NCBI GenBank assembly: GCA_018806915.1
Contig: JAGKQI010000069.1
Span: 682,001 to 746,000 of the forward strand
Length of the DNA: 64,000 nucleotides
Origin: Phytophthora colocasiae
Lineage: Eukaryota; Oomycota; Peronosporomycetes; Peronosporales; Peronosporaceae
Direction of reading: 5' to 3'
Shown: one piece after another, positions 31,856 through 39,944 of the stretch
How positions within the stretch are numbered: position 1 is the first letter of the stretch
Layout: each line of letters begins with the position of its first letter
Made by a program: the position numbers and the translations under genes
The notes under the pieces: generated by a model
What the model saw: only the letters and a program-made list of their open reading frames with translations
Told to the model about the DNA's origin: nothing
The model's database searches: none

Positions 31856-32190
31856 AGCGCGACCAGCACGCAGCATTGAGGCTTGACCTCATTGACAGTG
31901 CTCTGGACGCCTTGCCGGACGCCACTCACAACACAAGCGTCAACAAGCTCATTCTGACCCTTAAAACCTTGGGTTTCCCACTTGATTTTCCTGCCTCCAA
32001 GCTTAAGCTTGGGTACGGTGAAGCTGTGTGCGCTGCACTTGACTTCATCTGTGATCAGGCGCTCGCTGCTCTCCGCTTCGACTGGCCCAGCCGCCGCAGA
32101 CTCCCAATGGCACTACGAATCAAACCCCTTGTTTTCGTCGAAAAAACAGCACCTAAGTCAGATATTTTTGGGACTTGCCTCACAAGGTAG
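31856..32190 (+). pseudogene. IFT57-like intraflagellar transport gene remnant
   Basis: About 85 readable codons with NKLILTLKTLGFPLDFPASK, LKLGYGEAVCAALDFICD and ALRFDWPS, the N-terminal conserved block of IFT57 (an IFT-B complex subunit needed to build cilia). Only this part is present and it runs into non-coding AT-rich sequence. It directly follows the coiled-coil gene's stop. Confidence 0.6.
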
Positions 32191-32540
32191 GTTTCAAACT
32201 CAGGTAAATGTTTTCCATTTCCAAAAAATTTTCCGTCAAAAACAAGTTTTGTAAAAAAAAATCCCAGATTTCCCCGCCAGCATTTTTTTCACTGCCAGTG
32301 ACCAAAAATAGCTTGACAAGTCAAATTCGCAAAATGCGAGCGACAAAATAAGTGCAGTCGTTTTTGGGTCGATTTTGACTTGGACTGTGTTATTTGGTGA
32401 TTGGCAAAAAACGCGATTTTATGCAGTCGATTTTAGATGATCCTCGTTTTTTTATGATAACAGAGCTAATTTGAGATGGATTGCAATTTTTGTCCTGTAA
32501 CAACAAATACCGTACTTGACAGAAAAAAATAGAGGTACAT
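32191..32540. other. AT-rich non-coding stretch
   Basis: 350 bp rich in A and T runs between the IFT57 remnant and the minus-strand gene; no gene or repeat family recognised. Confidence 0.5.
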
Positions 32541-33032
32541 TCACTGCTGGAGTTTTTTCCAGTGCTTACGAAGGCGCATGCGAGCCAACGAACGCCCATG
32601 ACGACAGCGCCCGAGGCGAGTGAGCTGAGATGCATGACAGCCGCACTGCGCGGTGAACTCGTCCTCGGCTTCATCTTCAGTCTCCGTGTCAGAGTCGCCC
32701 ACAATATCCGTCAGAGACGAGTAGAAGTCGCGATGCGCCTGGAGAAGCCACCCGCTCTGAGGGTCGATCGGAGCATCGAAACTGATGTGCACCGCTGTCA
32801 GCTTGTCCTCGAACGAGAACTCCTTGTCACCCAAGCAGCGGTTGTAGAGATGCTCGAAGCCGAGGTAGAGCTCGAACTCTGTCGCCTCGTCCTTTGCACC
32901 TTGAGCGAACAATCCAATGAGCAGATCGCGGCAGCGCTGGCGTTCCTCACGAGCAATAATGCGGGCAATCTGGAGCGCAGTCAGCTCTTGGCGGGCCTTG
33001 AGGTAGTCCTGGAATGAGCTGAAGTGAGGCAT
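32541..33032 (-). CDS. Hypothetical protein, 163 aa
   Basis: ATG at 33032 (MPHFSSFQDYLKARQEL); I prefer it to a start 21 codons further upstream because that stretch overlaps the tandem repeats. Visible: helical N-terminus with charged residues (ARIIAREERQRCRDLL), FELYLGFEHLYNRCLGDKEF, an acidic patch (DSDTETEDEAEDE), then a basic Cys/His tail (CGCHAS, RCRHGRS, MRLRKHWKK). No family recognised. It is divergent from the host gene at 33499, with the 79-bp repeats between them. Confidence 0.5.
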   Translation of the reverse strand: MPHFSSFQDYLKARQELTALQIARIIAREERQRCRDLLIGLFAQGAKDEATEFELYLGFEHLYNRCLGDKEFSFEDKLTAVHISFDAPIDPQSGWLLQAHRDFYSSLTDIVGDSDTETEDEAEDEFTAQCGCHASQLTRLGRCRHGRSLARMRLRKHWKKLQQ

Positions 33033-33084
33033 CTTGCGGGCTCGGAGGAGAAATGGAAAATGATATGCGAGTACGTTTGCGAGG

Positions 33085-33400
33085 ACGTTTCCCAAGATGA
33101 TTCGGGAAAGTCAACTCAGAACGTCTGTTCGTCGGAATCATCTCCATGGTCAGTCTCGAAGACGTTTCCCAAGATTGTTTGGAAGAGAGCCTGCTCAGAA
33201 CGTCTGTTCCTCGGAATTATCTCCATGGTCAGTCTCCAAGACGTTTCCCAAAATTGTTTGGAAGAGAGCCTGCTCAGAACGTCTGTTCGTCGGAATCATC
33301 TCCATGGTCAGTCTCCAAGACGTTTCTCAAGATGATTCGGGAGAGAGCCAGTTTGACGTGTCTCTTCCACGGAACCATTCTCACAGTCAATCTTCAAGAA
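33085..33400. repeat. 79-bp tandem repeat array, about 4 copies
   Basis: CAGAACGTCTGTTC recurs at 33117, 33196 and 33275 (period 79), with CCATGGTCAGTCTC and GACGTTTCCCAA in each unit; flanking partial or degenerate units extend to about 33085 and 33400. The period is not a multiple of three and the array sits between two divergent genes, so it is probably promoter DNA, not coding. Confidence 0.8.
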
Positions 33401-33498
33401 AATTCTGGGAAATGTATTTACAAGACGTAATTACGGTCATTTTACAAGACCGATGCGAGCTTCATTTCTCGATTTCGCCGCTCACGCTCCAACCGACC

Positions 33499-33881
33499 AT
33501 GGACTTCAAGACGGCCTTCGATCTGGCCCAGCCGCTACGAGACGCCGCGCCGACTTTCCGACGATTGTTTCCGAGCAACTTTGATCAAGTGCTGCAGCTT
33601 CTCGTCTCGCCAACGCCGCCACCGGACACTACGTACGAGGAGAAATTCGCCGCGCTGTTGGCTGACGAAGACAGAGCGAGCACGAACCCCGTCTCGGCAC
33701 GAGTCGCCTTCCAGAAGAAGAAGAAGTGGATCCAACAGCAGATCGAGAAGAATCGTCGCACCAAGCAATGGCTCTTCGGCAAGCAGCGCAGCGAGATGAC
33801 GGAGGTGGAGATGGACGAGCTGTGGGAGTACGTACAGCGGCTCCGTGAGTCGAACATCTCATACGAGAACTGCGAGAAGAT
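33499..33881 (+). pseudogene. Host gene, 5' part (interrupted by B2)
   Basis: ATG at 33499 (MDFKTAFDLAQPLRD), 127 codons plus two bases up to AGAT. After removing B2 and one AGAT the frame continues without a stop through 51027-52173 for 509 aa. The N-terminal part is helical and basic (FQKKKKWIQQQIEKNRRTK). Function unknown. Insertion destroys the gene unless another copy exists. Confidence 0.65.
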
Positions 33882-35565
33882 TGACATGATGTTAATTCCG
33901 ATTTTCGAGCGACAGGTGGATATTACGTTACGATGTGATTGGTTATACTATGGGTTATAAGCGAAAGGGACTTTGGGACGCGGCCGCACCCGTGCGACAT
34001 CTGTGGAAGATTGTGGATAAACCTTCGCCTGACTGTAAAGGGGCCCAAAGGACCAGAAGTGTACTTCAGAGTGTGCACAACTCTGAAGATCAACTACACT
34101 CTGTCTGGTCACCGGACTTTCCCCGACGATGAGTGCCTAAGTTCTGGCGGAAAGTCTCTCAGAAGAACGTATCTCTGAGAGACCTCATCCCGTTACCGTC
34201 CAGCGCGACGATGGATGGTTCAAGGATTCACAATATATACCCGCAAAGACCAAGTATCGCGCGCCGGACGCCGCGCACCCGCGCAACCCTCAAGATCTTC
34301 ATGTACGTTGTAGCATTGGTGCTCCGTACTCTGGTTTCGTACTCAAGACTCTGGTATCTTTAATTCTGAGTGACTAAGACTCTGAAAACCAAGTGACTTC
34401 AGACTCTGAAAACCAGGATACCAGACTCCGAAACCACCGAAGATCCAAGACCATACTGAAACCAAGTGAACCCAAGTTCAAGTCACGCATTCAAGTGATT
34501 ACTGACCTGCACATCCCCCGTAATGACGTCTCTACCTGTCAACCCATCGAGATCGGCTGCACAGCCTGTATACTGAGACCAAGTCAAAGTACCAGATGTA
34601 TACAAAGACCAAGAGTACCTGAGATATGAAGACTGACTGCTCAAAGGACGCAAAAGACGACAAGAAGGAGAGAGTTACCAGAGATATATGATAGTTATGA
34701 GGAAGATAAACGATAAACAGAGTTCAATTTGCTTGCTACTGCACAAGTCCGCTTGAGAGGTATCCAAGCCACTGCGTCATCACGTACGTCGTGTGATCTC
34801 CACCAAATTCAATCCCCTTAGGTGGAGATCAGGTAACGTAGAGACCTGAAAGGACCCGCCTATTCCATATCCTAGTTGGGTCGTTTGTTTTGTCTCTAGC
34901 GGTAGCCCATTTCATATTGATCGTTTGGACAGGCTCTGGAGACTAGACAGTCGTCTTCAGAGTGCAAGGTAGACTGTTATATATAGCCGATTGTATTGGT
35001 TTATATTTTCCCTCTATATAAGAGGGTGGTGCGCGAACGTAAAGGGATACCAGACAGACCAGGTGTCTGGTAGCAAGTCCCTAGTTGACCTGGAGTGTTA
35101 GCCCACCGTTCAAGGGCCTAGAAAGAATAAGAACGGCTGTATATATTTGTATATTTTCGAACTCTGTGTATTGGTTGTTTATCTCTGAAAGTCAGGTATA
35201 TCGGTTCTGGATTTGTGATATTCAGACACCGATTTCAGACTTTCTCTGGTATATTAACCTCTTTTCGACCGCCGACCTCCTGGAAACCATCTTGGTTCCC
35301 AGAGATTCCGACTCCCGAACGCTCCTGGAAGGATTTCCTGAATACCGACACCAGACTCCAAGGGACCCTACTTCTCTTCACAACACATTCTCAGACTCCG
35401 GCGAGGGTCATATTTCCGAAGACAACGAACCCACGAGGATACCGCAAGGTACCACACGCCAACCTACCGTTGTACGGCTCTGAAAACCCCTTTTCAGTAG
35501 TCGTATAACTAGGGTTCACTATACGCCCCCTGCTCCGCGACCAAAGTTTCACTGACTTCGCGACA
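33882..35565 (+). repeat. 5' LTR of B2
   Basis: 1684 bp, TGACATGATG ... TTCGCGACA. It has a TATA-like box at 35014-35022 and repeated ACTCTGAAAACC words. No gene. Confidence 0.95.
35014..35022 (+). promoter_or_regulatory. TATA-like box in the B2 LTR
   Basis: CTATATAAG within CCCTCTATATAAGAGGG; the same word is present in the 3' LTR (50472-50480). A start site about 30 bp downstream would define R; inference. Confidence 0.5.
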
Positions 35566-35567
35566 AC

Positions 35568-35586
35568 TGGTGCGCGTGCCCGGATC
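35568..35586 (+). other. Primer-binding site of B2
   Basis: TGGTGCGCGTGCCCGGATC, two bases after the LTR. The complement ends in CCA as a tRNA 3' end should. The identical 19 bases follow the family-A LTR at 56106, so both families use the same primer tRNA, which I cannot name. Confidence 0.75.
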
Positions 35587-35658
35587 TTTGGAATCGTGAT
35601 ATCACCGGATTTGAGAGTACAAGAAGAGAAAGTTTCCTGTCAAGCGTCTATATTCAAG

Positions 35659-38073
35659 ATGGCTACGCCAGGATCTACGAGAGGAGGACGCCGTGGTCGT
35701 GGTCGGAGCATTCCGACACGTCAATTCAAGCGTCTACAAGGTTTGTCGCCTGAAGAGCAACCAGACTTGGATGCTATCCAGAAGGCGGCCCGCGAGAAGA
35801 GGAAAGCTGCGCGAGAGAAGAAGGCAGCTGAGAGTGTGAGCGTCCCAGAACCGGCGGTCGAAGACCAGCCTGCTGAAGAACCAGAAGCTCAGGAGGCACC
35901 TGCTGTCTCTGGTGAACAAGGTTCTGAAGGCCCGTCAGAGGTCGAAGCTTCTGGTGATGAGGTGACCACCACCCGCCAGGGTGGTGATGAGGCGTCTGAG
36001 GGAGGCGCCGATATGGTTGAGTCCCCGGAGGTGATCGATCTGTGTTCAGATTCGGCAACTTCCGGCCAGTCCGTGGACGAAGTGAAACCAGAACCCGGAC
36101 ACTCTGAAGAACGTGTTCCACGGTCCCCGAAGTCCGAAGACGCACCAATGTCTGATGACATGGCGATCAAGTCTGAAGAGTCTCTGAAGACACCGTCTGA
36201 TGAGTCTGGGAGGGCTTATTCGCTTGACGGGGAACGAGAACTGAGGTATGTGCGTCGTGAGTTCCGCCGTTGGAGAGATATGGACACAGGCAAAGTCATT
36301 CCGCCAAGCGTCGAGTATATGTGGCCAACGACGAAGCCCAGTGCTGATGCTTTCCAGAAAGCCGCTGCAGCGACCGGCGACTACATCAAATGGCGATGTT
36401 CCTCCGTCTTCCCTGAGGATATGTGGATCTCGGAGTTTCACGTGAGGCGTCATGGTTTTGGTTGGATCCAAGACCTATCTTATGTTGAGATTCCGATGAG
36501 CACGTTGACAGCACCGGAGTGTGTGGCTGTTCTTCAGACAATGTTGTACGAGGCAGGATTCGAATTCCAGAATCTCCTCCCAACCTGGCCCCAGACGCAG
36601 GCGTCAGCCGTCGTTGGGTCTCAAGTACGCAGTGTGGCGTCCGAACTTCAGAGTCGACTCGCAGTAGAATTGGTTGAGTGGGCCACAGTGACCGCCAGGT
36701 TACAAGTTTGCCGACTCCCAGAAAGCATGAAGCAAGAAGACACAGCTGGCAAGAACGAAGCAAACGGTGTATTACCTGACGAAAATGCTGACCTACAAGG
36801 ACAACGGCTGATCATGCGACTCCGGGTAACCGGACTCCGAGTGACGCACAGCTCTGATGGTTCCAGCAGTGACGAGCCGCCGCAGTCCAAGCGCTTACAG
36901 CAGAGACCGCCGCGCCCACAAATCCCGTCGACACCGTCAGCTTTATCGACGCCATCGCTATCTTCACTGCCGCAGTACGAGAGCCGCTCTGATAACACGC
37001 GACCAGGGTCTGAAAATCCAATGTCCGAAGATCACAGCATCTCTCAGACTCAGATGTCGGACGTGCCAATTCCCAGTGTCATTGGGACCTCAGACGACCA
37101 GTCGTCGGGTTTCCAGACTTCACGAGGAAGCTCTACGGACTCGTCCTTGATGTCCATGAGTCGAGGGGCGGCATCACATATGCCGCCGCCCACAGGAAGT
37201 CTGGCGTTAATCGCTCAAGGTGCTGATGTAGGAGGAACAGTCTCTGAAGGCATGGGGATCCAAGTGACGCGAACGCTGTTACCAGTGAAACCAGAGTCCG
37301 AGGATGTCGACATGCCGGAAGAGAGACCAGAGGTGCCGGGTGCGGGGTCTGGAAACCAGTTGTCTGTCGGAAGTTCTTCACGGGATTTCAAACAATTGTC
37401 TCCGGAGATTCTGCCTGTATCTGCCTCCACCCAAAGCGAAAGTCACCAGAGCCACCGCCAAAGTGTGAAGAGTGAAGACCTTCCGAGACCACCGTCCCGA
37501 CGCTTGAGTTCCATTGCGTCGAGTCGTACGAAGTCTGAAGCTCGAAGCTCTCAGAGATCAGGACCTGCCCAGATTGAGTTGAACGTCATGAGGCAACAGC
37601 AGGAGTGGCAAAGCCGGATGGAGCAAGCGCAGATGGAGTTCTTGGCCCGAGAACGCTTGGAGACCATGGAACGCGATCGTCGTCGAGAGCAACGTGACTT
37701 GGAGGCAAGGCGCGAAATTCAGACGCTCACCGAGCGCTTGCTGAAGTCAGAAAACGCGAGGCTGGAAGCTGAGAGACGCGCCGACGATGCTGAAGAACGC
37801 AGAAGTCTGGTATCTGAAAGCAAGCTCAGGAATCGCAGCGCGGCAGAGTTGGAAACTCTGAAAACGGAGCTCCAGAACTCTGAAAACCAACGTCTGGAAT
37901 CAGTGTTTGCTGAACGCTGGCGACAGAGAGAGGCTGAGACTGAAGCCGAACGTGCGCGTGCGACTGACGAGATGAAACGGGACTGGATTTCTCAAATAGA
38001 AGCCTTACAACAGCGAATGAAAGTCATGGAAGCCGAGCGCGACAGGGAGAAAGAAAGTTCTCAGAACATGTAA
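35659..38073 (+). CDS. B2 ORF1, extra protein upstream of gag, 804 aa
   Basis: ATG at 35659 (MATPGSTRGGRRGRGRS): Arg/Gly-rich N-terminus, acidic Glu/Pro-rich region with SEE/SDE repeats, a compact central region (about 190-360: RELRYVRREFRRWRDM, YMWPTTKPSADAF, VFPEDMWISEFHV, CVAVLQTMLYEAGFEF), a Ser/Pro-rich linker, and a C-terminal coiled coil (about 620-800: REQRDLEARREIQTLTERLL). It ends at TAA 38071-38073. Gag follows in the same frame and is open right after the stop. Typical Gypsy elements have no ORF here. Function unknown; RGG and coiled coil could suggest RNA binding and oligomerisation (inference). Confidence 0.75.
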   Translation: MATPGSTRGGRRGRGRSIPTRQFKRLQGLSPEEQPDLDAIQKAAREKRKAAREKKAAESVSVPEPAVEDQPAEEPEAQEAPAVSGEQGSEGPSEVEASGDEVTTTRQGGDEASEGGADMVESPEVIDLCSDSATSGQSVDEVKPEPGHSEERVPRSPKSEDAPMSDDMAIKSEESLKTPSDESGRAYSLDGERELRYVRREFRRWRDMDTGKVIPPSVEYMWPTTKPSADAFQKAAAATGDYIKWRCSSVFPEDMWISEFHVRRHGFGWIQDLSYVEIPMSTLTAPECVAVLQTMLYEAGFEFQNLLPTWPQTQASAVVGSQVRSVASELQSRLAVELVEWATVTARLQVCRLPESMKQEDTAGKNEANGVLPDENADLQGQRLIMRLRVTGLRVTHSSDGSSSDEPPQSKRLQQRPPRPQIPSTPSALSTPSLSSLPQYESRSDNTRPGSENPMSEDHSISQTQMSDVPIPSVIGTSDDQSSGFQTSRGSSTDSSLMSMSRGAASHMPPPTGSLALIAQGADVGGTVSEGMGIQVTRTLLPVKPESEDVDMPEERPEVPGAGSGNQLSVGSSSRDFKQLSPEILPVSASTQSESHQSHRQSVKSEDLPRPPSRRLSSIASSRTKSEARSSQRSGPAQIELNVMRQQQEWQSRMEQAQMEFLARERLETMERDRRREQRDLEARREIQTLTERLLKSENARLEAERRADDAEERRSLVSESKLRNRSAAELETLKTELQNSENQRLESVFAERWRQREAETEAERARATDEMKRDWISQIEALQQRMKVMEAERDREKESSQNM

Positions 38074-39906
38074 CGGTTCCAAGCCGGTCAGTTGAGAAAC
38101 CTTCGAGCGACATTATCCCAAGTTCAAGAGGCGCGGAGGGTCGGTCACCCTGATTCGGCAACTTCGAACCAAGTGTTACATACCGGCAACCCTGAAGTTG
38201 CAACTATGTATCCAGTATCCGGATCAGAAATCAGAAGTGACGCAAGAAGGGTTGGGGTTGAACCCATGTCACATTCACCGGCTCTCAAGACGGAATCTCG
38301 AGAGGTTGCAACCTTCCAGCAAGGCACCCCTGCACGAAGGACGGGGACGAAGCGAGTGAAGCCTGAAAGGAATGGCGGCGCTACTGCTGCTACGGCCACC
38401 CACGTGATTCAAGCGACCTCGGTGACAGAGACCAAGGGTGATACTAGACGTGCGCCTACTCCGAGACGAGATCCGCCGCAGAAAACTGAAGCTAGACGGC
38501 CTAATGGAGATCGAAGAGCGTCTCGCAGAGCGAAGCGTCATGATAGAGCACCAGACTCAGGTGGAGACTCTGACAATTCAAGCTCAGACTCTGCGAGCTC
38601 GTCATCGGAGGACTCAGAGCCAGGTGAAGTGGTGAATCTGACGGCAGCAACTCAAGCACAAGCCGGAACCACACTTCTGACGCTAAGGCCGTTCATGAAC
38701 TCGAACAACCTTGGGGAATTCGACCCCAGAGCTACCCTCAGGGAACGTGTCCACTGGTGGGAGCGGTTTACGAATATGGCTTCTCAAGGAGGTTGGTCGA
38801 CTAAGACGCGCATCCAGGAACTTAAGTTGAAGCTCCCTGTGTCTGCGCGAGACTGGTTTAACCAGCTACCCAAAAGTGTGTCCCGTGACTGGAAAGAGCT
38901 GTCTTCAGAGTTCAAGAAACGTTATTGCAAAGCTCGGTCATCGTATTCTGAGAGATACTTCACTATGGCTATGAAAGACTCTGAGACTCCGCTTGAATTT
39001 TTCTACCGACTTAATTCTGCCGCTGGAAAAGCTGACATCGATTTCCGGAAGTCGTCCAAGCGTCTTGAGAAGCATGTACTGCGATTCATCACGAAGCTTA
39101 AGGATGCACGCCTGAAAACGTCGCTGCAAGGTCAGAGATTTCGACGAATTTCAGATTTGGAATATGCGTTGCAGCAAGATGAAGATGTGTGGCGAACTGG
39201 TGACCAAGAAATGACCCCTGCCAAGTCTCGAGACTTCCGGGCTGACAATATTCCGCGAGGACAGTTCAAGCCCAAGCGTGTGCATCGGACTTATGTCGCA
39301 AGAGATATGGATTCTGAAGACTATGACTCTGACAACTCTGAAAATCATAAGGAATCTCTGAAATCCAATCAGGATACCAGAGATCAGACAGGTGATTCCA
39401 GAACTCCAAATGCGACTTCAGAGTCTACCCGCGATGAAAGTACTGCGCAGGCATCTTCGAACAATTCAAAGGCTCCACCAAGTGCAGATTGGACGCAGAC
39501 TCTGACGAATGAGGTATATCGAGTGATGGATAACATGGGATGGCGTCCGCCGCCCCAGTCCCCGTCTGGATCGTCAGGTCAAGGATTCCACCCGAGGCGT
39601 CATGAAAATAGTGGCTACTGGAACAAGTTCTGTGAAAAGTGTCAACGCTCAGGACACTCAGAGGAAGATTGCTGGAGAGACGTCACGTGTGACCGATGTC
39701 AGGAAAAGGGACACCCGAGTCGAATGTGTCGGATGCCACCCTGTGAAGTATGTGGAAGACTACACCCTGGAAAACCCTGTGAAGATCTGAAAACTCTGGA
39801 AGCACTCAAGCAACTCGCTCGACAAGGTGCACTCAAGGACATGCCGAACCACCTACGGGAGAAACTCCTGAGTGATGAGGCAGACTCTGGGAAGCCGTTA
39901 AACTAA
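38074..39906 (+). CDS. gag: B2 gag
   Basis: Open from directly after the ORF1 stop; first in-frame ATG at 38206, so it starts there or is made by readthrough. Ser/Asp-rich linker, then the retrotransposon gag fold (REHVHWWERF-type region; RDWFNQLPKSVSRDWKEL, FKKRYC, ETPLEFFYRLN), an acidic Asn/Ser tail, and three zinc knuckles near residues 510-560: CEKCQRSGHSEEDC, CDRCQEKGHPSRMC (both CX2CX4HX4C) and CEVCGRLHPGKPC (CX2CX3HX4C). Family-A gag has the same three-finger order. It ends GTT AAA C before TAA. Forms the particle and binds element RNA. Confidence 0.85.
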   Translation, partial: RFQAGQLRNLRATLSQVQEARRVGHPDSATSNQVLHTGNPEVATMYPVSGSEIRSDARRVGVEPMSHSPALKTESREVATFQQGTPARRTGTKRVKPERNGGATAATATHVIQATSVTETKGDTRRAPTPRRDPPQKTEARRPNGDRRASRRAKRHDRAPDSGGDSDNSSSDSASSSSEDSEPGEVVNLTAATQAQAGTTLLTLRPFMNSNNLGEFDPRATLRERVHWWERFTNMASQGGWSTKTRIQELKLKLPVSARDWFNQLPKSVSRDWKELSSEFKKRYCKARSSYSERYFTMAMKDSETPLEFFYRLNSAAGKADIDFRKSSKRLEKHVLRFITKLKDARLKTSLQGQRFRRISDLEYALQQDEDVWRTGDQEMTPAKSRDFRADNIPRGQFKPKRVHRTYVARDMDSEDYDSDNSENHKESLKSNQDTRDQTGDSRTPNATSESTRDESTAQASSNNSKAPPSADWTQTLTNEVYRVMDNMGWRPPPQSPSGSSGQGFHPRRHENSGYWNKFCEKCQRSGHSEEDCWRDVTCDRCQEKGHPSRMCRMPPCEVCGRLHPGKPCEDLKTLEALKQLARQGALKDMPNHLREKLLSDEADSGKPLN

Positions 39907-39944
39907 TATGCCCGTCGGATGGGGATCCGAAACGCGCCGGGCAT
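39897..39944 (+). promoter_or_regulatory. Predicted -1 ribosomal frameshift signal, gag to pol (B2)
   Basis: GTTAAAC (39897-39903) ends directly at the gag stop TAA. One base later a nested hairpin can form: ATGCCCG (39908-39914) with CGGGCAT (39938-39944), and inside it TCGGA with TCCGA. Pol is open in the -1 frame from this point and has no nearby ATG. The same layout exists in family A at 58426. Confidence 0.7.
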
